NCBI GenBank assembly: GCA_011799875.1 | Contig: CM022302.1 | Coordinates: 322,445,114-322,509,113, forward strand | Source of the DNA: Thinopyrum elongatum | Taxonomy: Eukaryota; Streptophyta; Magnoliopsida; Poales; Poaceae | DNA: 64,000 nucleotides | Reading direction: 5' to 3' | Program-made: the position numbers and the translations under genes | Notes under the pieces: generated by a model | Seen by the model: the letters and a program-made list of their open reading frames with translations, nothing else | Databases searched by the model: none | Told to the model about the DNA's origin: nothing | In this document: positions 46,956 to 58,233 of the stretch, piece after piece | Layout: every line of letters begins with the position of its first letter | How positions within the stretch are numbered: position 1 is the stretch's first letter

Positions 46956-48248
46956 ATGGTTGAAGAACCACCCAAAATCTATCATACTCCTGAAGCTTTT
47001 TACTTGGATCATCTTCGATCCCTTTGTGCTCGTGCTGAAAACCCAACTAGCTTAGTTGAGGGAAAATCATTAGATGAGCATGCTTATTATGTGCGACACC
47101 GCTTATCTCAAAAATGGAAACTTTTATGGCATCAAATTAATACTATGCAATGCCATGCTTGGAATTTATGTGAATTATATGATTTTACTTGTTGTTCTGA
47201 AGACCCTAAGAAACACCTTCCCTACCAGTGTGAGTTTAGTGATAATGGAATCTTATCTTCTTATGCCAAGGGTGTTTATAATTACTATGATGTTCAACAA
47301 ATTGAAGAATTTGTTGCTTTTAAGGGTGCTTATGAAATTGCTTCTTTGATTGAAAAGTATGATGCTACTCTTTACAAATCTAAATTTTTTGCCATACTTA
47401 AATATTGCTATGAGAATTATGCTTCTAATGCTTATGTTAAACCATATATTGAGGACTCCTCCATCCAAGAGGAGACTAATATTTTGCAGGAAACTATGGA
47501 AGAAGAAATTGATGACACTGTGAGCTCATTAGATGAAAAAGATGAGGAGGAGAGCGAAGAACAAAAGGAGGAAGAGCGGATTAGCTACCCGTGCCCACCT
47601 TCTAATGAGAGTAACTCTTCAACTCATACATTGTTTAATTTCCCTTCGTGCTTACCGAAGGATGAATGCTATGTTGATTGCTATGATCCCTTGGATTCAT
47701 TTTAAATATCCCTTTTTGATGAAATTGATGCTTGCTATGCTTGTGGCCATGATGCCAATATGAATTATGCTTATGGAGATGAACTTGCTATAGTTCCTTA
47801 TGTTAAGACTGAAATTGTTGCTATTGCACCCACGCATGATAGTCCTATTATCTTTTTGAATTCTCCCAACTACACTATATTGGAGAAGTTTGCGCTTATT
47901 AAGGATTATATTGATGGGTTGCATTTTACTACTACACATGATGATTTTGATAGATATAATATGCATGTGCTTGCTGCTCCTACTTGCAATTATTATGAGA
48001 GAGGAACTACGTCTCCGCCTCTCTATGTTTCCAATGCGATAAAATTGCAAGAAACTATTTATGCTATGTATTGGCCTTTACTTGATGTGCATGAATTGTT
48101 CTTTTATGACATGCCGATGCATAGGAAGAGAGTTAGACTTCATCGTTACTTGATATATGTTACATTGTGCTCACTACTAAATCACAAATCATTGTTAATT
48201 AAAATTGGCTTTGATATACCTTGGGATCCGGGTGGATCCATTACTTGA
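46956..48248 (+). pseudogene. Element 6 gag-like ORF (430 codons), one nonsense codon
   Basis: Starts at ATG 46956 and keeps one frame to the TGA at 48246-48248, apart from a TAA at 47703-47705 where element 2 has Glu (a G to T change). The order of parts is an N-terminal domain with EPPKIYHTPEAFYLDHLRS and YDFTCCSED, a helical middle, an acidic Glu-rich stretch (EEEIDDTVSSLDEKDEEE), a Cys-rich part (CYVDCYDP, CYACGHDAN), and the conserved C-terminus (TCNYYERGTTSPPLYVSN, FFYDMPMHRKRVRL, IPWDPGGSIT). It is collinear with 20279-21538 of element 2. No known domain is recognised; by position it is Gag-like. Confidence 0.75.
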
Positions 48249-48288
48249 GCACTATATGCCTAGCTTAATGGCTTTAAAGAAAGCGTTG

Positions 48289-48305
48289 CCAGGGAGACAA
48301 CCTGG
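48289..48305 (+). other. Hairpin downstream of the gag-like stop, element 6 copy
   Basis: CCAGG, loop GAGACAA, CCTGG: perfect 5-bp stem starting 41 nt after the stop. Stem bases differ from elements 4 and 5 but pairing is kept. Confidence 0.65.
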
Positions 48306-51289
48306 AAGTTTTAGAGAGTCATTTATTTCTGTTGTGTGTTTTTATAAAGTTTAAAAAAAATATAGAGGGGAACCTAAAACTTTTCAAAAAGAAAAGTGAA
48401 AGTGAGAAAGATGAACATCGTTGAAGTGGGGGACGTCCTTGAACTTTGTTCATGCCCATGGAAACTTTGTGAATCTTGATTATAGAAACATTTCAACAAA
48501 AATAATTATCCCCTTTTACAAATCCATTGTATTATAAAAATAATGTGCCAAGATTTGCCTTTAGGATGATTAGATTGTTTTTTTTGGTATGTGCAGTGGA
48601 AAAACAGAAACTTTGTCTATAGCGCGTGAATTTACATTTTTTACTGGAATGTCAAAAGCTTCTGAAACCTTTTTCACAGTACTTATATACAAATTGGTTA
48701 TTTTTTCCTAATTTTTCAGAATTTTTAGATTTACAGAAGTATGGTAGATTTTCTGATTACTATACACTGTCCTGTTTTTGACCGATTCTGTTTTTGATGC
48801 ATTGTTTTGCTCGTTTTGATGAAACTATCAATTGTATCGGTGGTATAAGCCATGGAAAAGTTATAATACAGTTGCTACAATGCAAAAATAAAATATGAAT
48901 GAGTTTTCAACTGTACTTAAAGTGGTGATTTGTTTTATTATACTAACGGATCTCACGAGGGTTTTGTTAAGTTTTGTGTGATTGAAGTTTTCAAGTTTTG
49001 GGTGAGATCACGATGGATGAGGGAATAAGGAGTGGCAAGAGCCTAAGCTTGGGGATGCCCGAGGCACCCCAAGGTAATATTCAAGGACTCCCAAGCAGCT
49101 AAGCTTGGGGATGCCCCGGAAGGCATCCCCTCTTTCTTCTAACGATCATCGGTAATTTTACTTGGAGCTATATTTTTATTCATCACATGATATGCGTAAA
49201 TCTTGGAGCATTATGTGCTTTTTATTTTTCTTTTAATAATGCACCATGCTGGTATGAGATAGTACTTGGTTGATTTATAGAATGCTCTTTGCACTTCACT
49301 TATATCTTTTGAGTATGGCTTTATAGAATGCTTCATGTGCTTCACTTATATCATTTGAAGTTTGGATTGCCTGTTTCCCTACACATAAAAAACCGCCATT
49401 TGTAGAATGCTCTTTTGCTTCACTTATATTTGTTAGAGCATGGGCATATCTTTTGTAGAAAGAATTGAACTCTCTTGCTTCACTTATATCTATTTAGAGA
49501 GTCATCAGGAATTGGTCATTCACATGGTTAGTCATAAAATCCTACATAAAACTTGTAGATCACTGAATATGATATGTTTGATTCCTTGCAATAGTTTTGC
49601 GATATAAAGATGGTGATATTAGAGTCATGCTAGTGAGTAATTGTGGATTGGTAAGAATACTTGTGTTAAAGTTTGTGATTCCCGTAGCATGCACGTATGG
49701 TGAACCGTTATGTAACAAAGTTGGAGGATGAGGTATTTATTGATTGTCTTCCTTATGAGTGGCGGTCGGGGACGAGCGATGGTCTTTCCTACCAATATAT
49801 CCCCCTTGGAGCATGCGCGTAGTACTTCGTTTCGATAGCTAATAGACTTTTGCAATAAGTATGTGAGTTCTTTATGACTAATGTTGAGTCCATGGATTAT
49901 ACGCACTCTCACCCTTCCATCATTGCTAGCCTCTTCGGTACCGTGCATTGCCCTTTCTCACCTCGAGAGTTGGTGCAAACTTCGCCGGTGCATCCAAACC
50001 CCGTGATACGATACGCTCTATCACACATAAGCCTCCTTATATCTTCCTCAAAACAGCCACCATACCTACCTATCATGGCATTTCCATAGCCATTCCGAGA
50101 TATATTGCCATGCAACTTCCATCATCATCATATACATGACTTGAGCATTCATTGTCATATTGCTTTGCATGATCATAAGATAGCTAGCATGATATTTTCA
50201 TGGCTTGTCCGTTTGATGTCTTTGCTACGCTAGATCATTGCACATCCTGGTACACTGCCAGAGGCATTCATATAGAGTCATATTTTGTTGTAATATCAAG
50301 TTGTAAGTAAATAAAAGTGTGATGATCATCATTATTAGAGCATTGCCCCAGTGAGGAAAGGATGATGGAAACTATGATTCCCCCACAAGTCGGGATGAGA
50401 CTCCGGACGAAAAATAAAAAAATAAATAAAAATAAAGGCAAAAAAAAGGAGAGCCCAAAAAAAAAGAGAAAAAAGAAAGAAAAAAAAAAACAACAAAAAA
50501 TGAGAGAAAAAGAGAGAAGGGGCAATGCTACTATCCTTTTACCACACTTGTGCTTCAGAGTAGCACCATGTTCTTCATATAGAGAGTCTCTTGAGTTATC
50601 ACTTTCATATACTAGTGGGAATTTTCATTATAGAACTTGGCTTGTATATTCCGATGATGGACTTCCTCAAATGCCTGAGGTCTTCATGAGCAAGCAAGTT
50701 GGATGCACACCCACTTAGTTTCAGTTTGAGCTTTCATACACTTATAGCTCTAGTGCATCCGTTGCATGGTAATCCCTACTCCTCGCATTGACATCAATTG
50801 ATGGGCATCTCCATAGCCCATTGATTAGCCGCATCGATGTGAGACTTTCTCCTTTTTTCGTCTTCTCCACACAACCTCCACCATCATATTCTATTCCACC
50901 TATAGTGCTATATCCATGGCTCACACTCATGTATTGCGTGATAGTTGAAAAAGCTTGAGAACATTAAAAATATGAAACAATTGCTTGGCTTGTCATCGGG
51001 GTTGTGCATGCTGAAATACTTTGTGTGGTGAAGATGGAGCATAGCCAGATTATATGATTTTGTAGGGATAACTTTCTTTGGCCATGTTATTTTGAAAAGA
51101 CATGATTGCTTTATTAGTATGCTTGAAGTATTATTGTCTTAATGTCAAATGATAGACTATTGCTTTGAATCACTCGTGTCTTAATATTCATGCCATGATT
51201 AGATTATATGATCAAGATTATGCTAGGTAGCATTCCACATCAAAAATTATCTTTTTTATCATTTACCTACTCGAGGACGAGCAGGAATT
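48306..51289 (+). other. Element 6 3' non-coding module
   Basis: No supported ORF. Contains the hairpin at 49107-49130, internal polypurine-tract copies near 49045-49110, and a purine-rich run at 50405-50522. Collinear with elements 2 and 4, and with element 5 in its first half. Confidence 0.8.
49107..49130 (+). other. Conserved internal hairpin, element 6 copy
   Basis: GGGGATGCC, loop CCGGAA, GGCATCCCC, preceded by AAGCTT and followed by a conserved TCTTTCTTCT, as in element 5. Confidence 0.75.
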
Positions 51290-51303
51290 AAGCTTGGCGA
51301 TGC
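51290..51303 (+). other. Element 6 polypurine tract (one base changed)
   Basis: AAGCTTGGCGATGC: the usual AAGCTTGGGGATGC with a G to C change, directly before the 3' LTR. Confidence 0.75.
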
Positions 51304-52805
51304 TGATACGTCTCCGTCGTGTCTATAATTTTTGATTGTTTCATGCCAATATTCTACAACTTTCATATACTTTTGGCAACTTTTTATACTATTTTTGGGA
51401 CTAACATATTGATCCAGTGCCCAGTGCCAGTTCCTATTTGTTGCATGTTTTTTGTTTCGCAGAAAATCCATATCAAACGGAGTCCTAATGCAATAAAAAC
51501 TTACGGAGATTTTTTTGGAATATATCTGGGAAGTGGAATCAACACGAGACGATGCCCGAGGCGGCGGCAAGGCAGGGGGCGTGCCCTGGGCCCTTGTGGC
51601 CACCCCATAAGGAGGTTGGTGCCCTTCTTCGGCCGCAAGAAAGCTAATATCTGGATAAAAATCGTGTTAAAATTTCAGCCCAATCGGAGTTACGGATCTC
51701 GGGGAATTTAAGAAACGGTGAAAGGCCAGAATCTGGGAGCGCAGAAACAGAAGGAAACAGAGAGAGAGATCCAATCTCGGAGAGGCTCCCGCCCCTCCGC
51801 TGCCATGGAGGCCAATGACCAGAGGGGAAACCCTCCTCCCATCTAGGGGGAAGGTCAAGGAAGAAGAAGAAGGAGGGGGGCTCTCTCCCCCTCTCTCCCG
51901 GTGGCGCCGGAACGCCTCCCGGGCCATCATCGTGATGGCGATCTACACCAACAACTTCGCCGCCGTCATCACCAACTCTCTCCCCCTCTATGCAGCGGTG
52001 TAATACCTCTTCTCCCCGCTGTAATCTCTACTTAAACGTGGTGCTCAACGCTATATATTATTTCCCAATGATGTATGGCTATCCTATGATGTTTGAGTAG
52101 ATCCGTTTTGTCCTATGGGTTGATTGATGATCATGATTGGTTCGCGTTGCATATTTTATTATTGGTGCTGTCCTATGGTGCTCTCCGTGTCGCACAAGCA
52201 TGAGGGATCCCCGCTGTAGGGTTTGCAATATGTTTATGATTCACTTATGGTGGGTGGCGTGAGTGGCAGAAGCACAGACTTGAGTAAGTAGGTTGTTTGC
52301 GTATGGGAGTAAAGAGGACTTGATACCTTATAATGCTATGGTTGGGTTTTACCTTAATGATCTTTAGTAGTTGTGGATGCTTGCTAGAGTTCCAATCATA
52401 AGTGCATATGATCCAAGTAGAGAAAGTATGTTAGCTTATGCCTCACCCTCATATAAAATTGCAATAAGGATTATCGGTCTAGTTATCGATTGCCTAGGGA
52501 CAAATAACTTCCTTGTGACAAAAAGCTCTCTACTAAAACTAACTTAGTTATTTCTTTATCTAAACAACCTCTATCTTTTATTTTCGCGCTCTTTATTATC
52601 TTGCAAACCTATTTCTTTACACCTACAAAGTACTTCTAGTTTCATACTTGTTCTAGGTAAAGCGAACGTTAAGCGTGCGTAGAGTTGTATCGGTGATCGA
52701 TAGAACTTGAGGGAATATTTGTTCTACCTTTAGCTCCTCATTGGGTTCGACACTCTTATTTATCGAGAAAGGCTATAACTGATCCCCTATACTTGTGGGT
52801 TATTA
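51304..52805 (+). repeat. Element 6 3' LTR
   Basis: Partner of 45257-46783; ends at the GTGCT duplication. Confidence 0.92.
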
Positions 52806-52810
52806 GTGCT

Positions 52811-54214
52811 TGCTAAAAATAAAGCAGACGTACTTGAAGCACGCAATTACGTCCATGGCCAGCCATTTCTTGTTGGCGAATACTTTGATGAGTGCAGTTG
52901 CAGTTGCCGCGAGTTACATAAATATTGCATGGATCTAATGTTAGCAGGTCATCATGTTCTGCTAGTCTACCACAACAGAGATCATTTCAGTGTGGATTTC
53001 GAGGACTTACATCTCTTCTTCAACTTCAACGCGCTGGATGCCACTCTTGTTAGATGCCTGATTTTGTAAGTACTTAACAAACTCTGATCAACTTCTCCAT
53101 ACAAGGCTGGAAATGATAAACAACTAACTGCATTTTATTCCTCTCAGGGGATTGACCGCGCAGAGAAGAAAAAAGGAGAGTGTGTATTTCATAGATCCTG
53201 CATTAGCCAATGGCACAACACTACATGGTAAGGATGAACGGGAGTGGGCCATTAACACGGTCGCCCGTATCTTCGAAAACACGTCCCATGCAAAATCATT
53301 TCTCTGGCCATATCATGAATGGTAAGTCAAATAAAAAACCGCGCATACACTGATTGTCTTCCAAATTTTGACATAATTCATAAGTTCATGGTTTCCTTAA
53401 TATATAGCAATCACTGGATCTTGGTATTCATTGTTCCAAACAAGAACATAGTTTACTACATGGATTCTCTCAGAGAGTCAATAAAGTCTCAAGATCTGAC
53501 ACATCTTCAGCAATTCATGGATAGGTATTGAATTCTATTTTGTTGAAATTAATTTGCATTCATATCTGGTTCAAGAATTGATGTTGTGAAAATTCATCTT
53601 CATTTGCAGTGTGTTCGCATTGTGGAAAACTAAACTAGGGAACCCGTTCAAGAGGGAACTACCTCCGCGGCACGAGATCATTACTCTGGTAACACACCGA
53701 AATCCGTTATTTTCGTAAAATGTATCCAATAGTCTGCAAATACCTTTTCTTACACTAGTCAAATGTTCAAGCTTCTAAATAAACCTCTTTCTATTTTTGT
53801 CCAAAAAAAACATCTAACACCGGTTAGGTTGTTCCTAACAGGACAAATAACTCACTAATTCTGTACAAAAAATTTAAGTGTCCTCAGCAACAAGCAGGGA
53901 CCAACCTTTGTGGATACTATGTTTGCAGACACATGATATCCATCTGCAAATCTACTGATAGTTGTGAAGATGCTCGCGAATTAGTACCAGTAAGTCTATC
54001 TTAACTAATATCTTCTACTCCACTCATATGGCACATTCTGATCTTAAAAATACTGCAGCTCATCTTAGAACCGAGGACCCTTGAACCGCTCCCCGCTGGT
54101 GAATTGTTGATGGTTTGGCGATTTATCAGCAACTTCGTGAATCACTACATCAATCCCACTGGTGATAATGAAGATTTCAGCATGCCTTCTCCTGAAACAT
54201 TGAGTAAGAGTTAG
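52811..54214 (+). pseudogene. CACTA Ulp1-type gene, 3' exons with C48 cysteine-protease domain
   Basis: Six exons can be read with consistent phase and GT/AG borders: 52811-53065, 53148-53321, 53408-53524, 53610-53688, 53879-53989, and 54059-54214 (stop TAG 54212-54214). The catalytic triad of Ulp1/SENP-type (C48) proteases is visible: His in CNHWILVF (made by the 53321/53408 splice), Asp in YYMDSL, and the Gln/Cys pair in PQQQAGTNLCGYYV. Such domains are common in plant CACTA transposons and remove SUMO-like tags, though their role in transposition is unclear. This 3' part has no stop or frameshift, unlike the 5' part. The gene as a whole is destroyed by elements 1 and 6. A host Ulp1 gene is less likely because of the CACTA-type N-terminus and the flanking subterminal repeats. 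Confidence 0.8.
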
Positions 54215-55262
54215 CCGCTAAACATATACGCATGGATCCATTGTTTTCCATGTGATGAGGTCTTCGTATTTCGTACACTATGATTAATTATGTAATGCAT
54301 ATATATGTCGACAAATCATTGGAATTTAGCTACCATTTGTTCAATTGCAATTATTGTGAAATCTGATGAATGTTCTTCCTATGGACACTATTTGTTCAAT
54401 TGCATATTTTGGCGAATTTGCTTTTTTGCATGCCGATTCAAATGGGATATTTTTGCTTTAACCTGGCAATTGCTGCGCACATGGTTCAACTAAATGAGTG
54501 TGTGTGATCCACATCAGAAAGCATACGTCAATCGTAGCGGAACCATCGGTGATACACAGCAGATCACAGACGATTGGTAGCACTACTACGTGTGCGTAGG
54601 GGCTCCGGAACTATTTGTGATACCACATTATCGCACACGAGAGCTCAGAGTAAACCGTGCCCAATGTAAAATACAATCCCAGTCGTAAATTTTTCAGGAA
54701 ACGTGTGGGATCCCACACGAGAAGCACACCTCACTCATACTACAACCGTCGGTGATACACAACAAATCGCAAACGATCTGTAACACTTGTATGTGTGCGA
54801 AGGGGCTCTTGAACAGTTTGTGATAGAACATTATCGGACATGGTAATTGTTCGGAAACGTTTGCGATGGAATCATGCATGGCAGACGAGTTCCGCAGAAA
54901 ACTCGTGTGCGATGGGGCACATATCACACATAGTTCATATGTTGGCCCGTGTGCCTTAGATACTGTTTCCCAAATGGTTCAGTATGAAACACCGTTTGGT
55001 TTCACTGCATCATTAGAAACGTTTAATCACCAATCCCACACGTGTGACAGAATTTGGTGTGTGCTGCATCGTATATGATTACATTTGGCAAGGCATCTGC
55101 ATCATGGCTCCCTATCCCCGACGGTTTTTGGGTCGTGTGGGAAGGACCCCCCTATCACACACACTCACTAGGCGATGGTTTAAAATGCCATCGCGGAAAG
55201 GGGTTAAAAACCGTTTGTATAGCAGCTCGCCGAACCAGTGTTTTCTCTACATGTTTAGTACG
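54215..55262 (+). mobile_element. CACTA 3' untranslated and subterminal region
   Basis: Non-coding. Rich in short inverted and direct GTGTGYGA/TCRCACAC-type motifs (for example at 54590, 54633, 54710, 54905, 55140), as expected for CACTA subterminal transposase-binding repeats. It ends near GTTTTCTCTA (55239-55248) followed by TTTAGTA. This resembles a decayed reverse complement of a CACTA terminal repeat (CACTA...TAGAGAAAAC). The exact end is uncertain. Confidence 0.55.
54542..54860 (+). repeat. Diverged 203-bp tandem duplication in the CACTA subterminal region
   Basis: A block starting ACCATCGGTGATACACA at 54542 recurs at 54745 with about 100 similar bases (AGGGGCTC, TTTGTGATA, CATTATCG). 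Confidence 0.7.
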
Positions 55263-55624
55263 ATTGTGTACAGTAACTGACATGCATAATATAAAAAACA
55301 TAGTCAGATTATGCAGGTCCTAAGGGGTGCATGCAGAAATGCAGACTGATGGTAGCAACCAGTGGATAGATCCAAAAGTAATGGTAGCAGGCAGATGATA
55401 GCTTCAGTTAAAAAAGACAGATGATGGCTTGTCTACTGTTGTTGCCCAGCCAACATGAACCACAAAGAAGACCAGAGATGAACCAAATAGTAGATAGAGA
55501 TACTATTCGTTGCTGCCTCGATATGGGCCCCACAAGCATTTTAAATCTCAAGTTTGAATATTAGTTTAGACTTTGGACCTAACTCGGAGTCTAAGAGGTG
55601 AACAGGACGATAAAGTAGCAGGTA
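55263..55624. other. Unassigned spacer
   Basis: I see no ORF of note, repeat or element end in this stretch, apart from short repeats of GCAGATGAT/GACAGATGAT at about 55390-55430. Confidence 0.4.
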
Positions 55625-55633
55625 ATATTAATA

Positions 55634-56549
55634 GGGTCTTTTACATCTCTGTCCCTAACTGGAACCCACTACTCATATTTGCCCCTAATTTCGAAGCCTG
55701 CTCAAATTTGCCCCTCTGCCGTTATGTGCACTTATAGAAATGCCCTTCTGTGCCGTTACCGTCCGGTCAAAGCCGGTCAAAGGGCTTTGACCGTCCTGAA
55801 AAAAATAGCAAAAAAAATAAAAAAAAATTGAAATTTTGTGGGATCAAAGATACTCAGGTTCGCAAGATGCATGCAAATTTTCGTTCTGTTTGGACATTCC
55901 AGGAGCTCGTGGCAAAGAAAAAAAGTAAATATATATGCCTGTGAACAGTAAATTCAGAAAAAATAGCAAGTAAATTCAAAAAAATATGAAATTTTTTGGC
56001 ATCAAATACGCTCGGGTCCGCAAGGTGCATGCAAAATTTTGTTATGTTTGGACACTGTAGGAGCTCGTGAAAAAAAAATTGGCTCAGGAAAAAACTTTGG
56101 AAAAAATGACTATTTTGTTTTTTGCTAGAGCTCCTCGCATGTCATTTGATCACAAAAACTTGCAAGCACCTTGTGCACCCAAGCCTCTTTAATGCCAAAA
56201 ATTTCATATTTTTTTTGAATTTTCTTGCTATTTTATTTCAAATTTACTGTTCACAAGTATACAGATTAACTGTTTTTCCTCGCCACGAGCTCCTGGAATG
56301 TCCAAATAGCACGAAAATTTGCGCACACCTTGCGCACATGAGTATCTTCGATCGCACAAAATTTTAGATTTTTTTAGATTTTTTGCTATTTTTTTAGGAT
56401 GGTCAAAGCCCTTTGACCGGACGGTAACGGCGCAGAAGGGCATTTCTGCAAGAGCACCTAACAATAGAGGGGCAAATTTAAGCAGGCTTCGAAATTAGGG
56501 GCAAATCTGAGTAGGTGGTTCGAGTTAGGGACAGAAATGCAAATGGCCC
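55634..56549 (+). mobile_element. Mutator-like foldback element (916 bp)
   Basis: Two long inverted arms of roughly 180 bp, starting GGGTCTTTTACAT on the left and its diverged complement on the right, enclose AT-rich sequence that is itself partly palindromic. The 9-bp perfect direct repeat ATATTAATA at 55625-55633 and 56550-56558 is the target duplication and matches the Mutator superfamily. Arms include TCTGTCCCTAACT, ATTTGCCCCTAATTTCGAAGC and GGTCAAAGGGCTTTGACC. No transposase. Confidence 0.85.
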
Positions 56550-58233
56550 ATATTAATATGTATAACGTAAGCAGACACGAAAGAGTGCGATCTCTCTTCC
56601 GGAATTGTGTAGTCCTCAGGTTCATCTGCTCAGTTGATGATGGTAATGCAGTTGGCATGGCTGCCGGCAGCGGGGAAGAAGATCTGAGGCAGCGAAAGAA
56701 GGTCTACATGGGGGATGTTTGCTGCTGTGGATGCTTCCGTCGTTGTAGCAGCTCAGGTGGGGTGGACGACGGCACGGCAGGAGCGGGACAAACCACACAG
56801 AGTTTTCTTTGACACCTATCTGTAAATGAAGTAAATCTGTAAGGGCTCCTTTGAATTGGAGGATTCTAAAAACACATCGACAGGAAAAACACAACAATAG
56901 GATAGGAATGCACGTGCAAAACATAGCATTTGCAAACACATGATTTCTGTCAACCTGGGTGTTTGGTTCATAGGAATTGGAAGAACACAGGAATGCAGAG
57001 AAACATTGTCAAATTAAAGTCAAACCACATGAATATGTAAAGTGGGAATCTTATTATGCCAATAATGTACTTAGTATTGTTCTTCACGCATAGTAATTTG
57101 AAAAGGACGTCCAAGTGGATATTAAAATTCCTACGTTTTTTCTTTGAAAGAGACACGAAATGGAAAACCCCCTTCCAGTTTTGCTTTGCTCCATTCCTTC
57201 TAACCAAATGCATTAATCGTAGTACCATAGGAAACTTTCCAATTTCTGTGACTTTCTTCACTTTTTCTTTCAACCAGTGGCGATTGTAGTAGGCAGTCTT
57301 CAACAGGCTGAAGCATGCCCTTGAAAAATGTTTTTGTACTACTACTAGTTTGGATCCAGCCAACTAGCTCAACTCCCAGGCCCATCTACACTCCCAAGAC
57401 TACTACCACACTGCTTGTTATATGGGAGAAACAATTCGTATTTCTCGTTACTACGTGTTCTTAGTGTGTCTTCTTGCCTGCATGAACTGGATATTTTTAA
57501 AGAAACCTAAAGTTTATCAATATATACTACATGTGCTCTGTTGTACTTTGAAAAAAATTGAGCTTATGTGGACAACATAAGTAGGTCCATTATTCTGGTT
57601 AAAAAGTTATATCTTAAAAAAAAATCAGTAATAGTACATGTTCCCGTTGTAATCTAAATTTTTCTGAGCTTATTTGGTCCACATGATTATGATATAATGG
57701 CTGTCTTCCTAAACTGATTCAAATTGTGGTTCAAACGAGCATTTAGTTTTCTCCCAATTAACTTTGAGACCACCCTCCATTTCTATCTAGATTTGCAACA
57801 GCTTTGAACGAAAGGATCCCTAAGGGATCGACATTAATGTAGAGTAAAAAAGCGATGCGATGAGTGTACAACCTCTTTGGCGTAGCCTTGTCGACCTGAG
57901 CATCGTTGGGTTGGTAGTGGAGGATGGTGCGGTTGGTGTGACTATCGGAGACGGGGAAGAAGATCTGAAGCGTCTAGAGACGGCACCGAGGGTACTGCTC
58001 CTCTGTGATGGACGGTTACGTCGTTGGAGCAGCTCCAGTGAGGCGTATGACGGAAAGGATGAAGCATGAAAAGACAAACAACGTTAATATGAAGTAGCAT
58101 TCTAATAGGATCTACAATAGATGATGTAAAATACATCACCAAAAAGTGCTAGATGTAAAATGCATCAGCCGCGCCGTGGCGCCTCCAACAGATGGTGTAA
58201 AAACTGTTGACTCTGAATTTAATTGAAGAAATT

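Larger units (their letters stand above)
45257..52805 (+). mobile_element. Element 6: non-autonomous Athila-related Gypsy element
   Basis: It is inserted in the CACTA gene 145 bp from element 1, independently of it, with a perfect target duplication GTGCT (45252-45256 and 52806-52810). LTRs are 45257-46783 and 51304-52805; the outer end of the 3' LTR reads TTATTA where TTATCA is expected. Primer-binding site 46795-46812, gag-like ORF 46956-48248, then 3 kb of non-coding sequence and the polypurine tract. No pol. Same family as element 2. Confidence 0.92.

Noticed and set aside
50362..50718. Lys-rich plus-strand open frame
   Set aside because: It is produced by the purine-rich non-coding run in element 6.
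52811..54214. A host SUMO protease gene
   Set aside because: The upstream pieces are CACTA-type, the gene is split by two elements, and CACTA-like subterminal repeats follow.
55750..56464. Short open frames in both directions
   Set aside because: They lie inside the foldback element and are mirror copies from its two arms.
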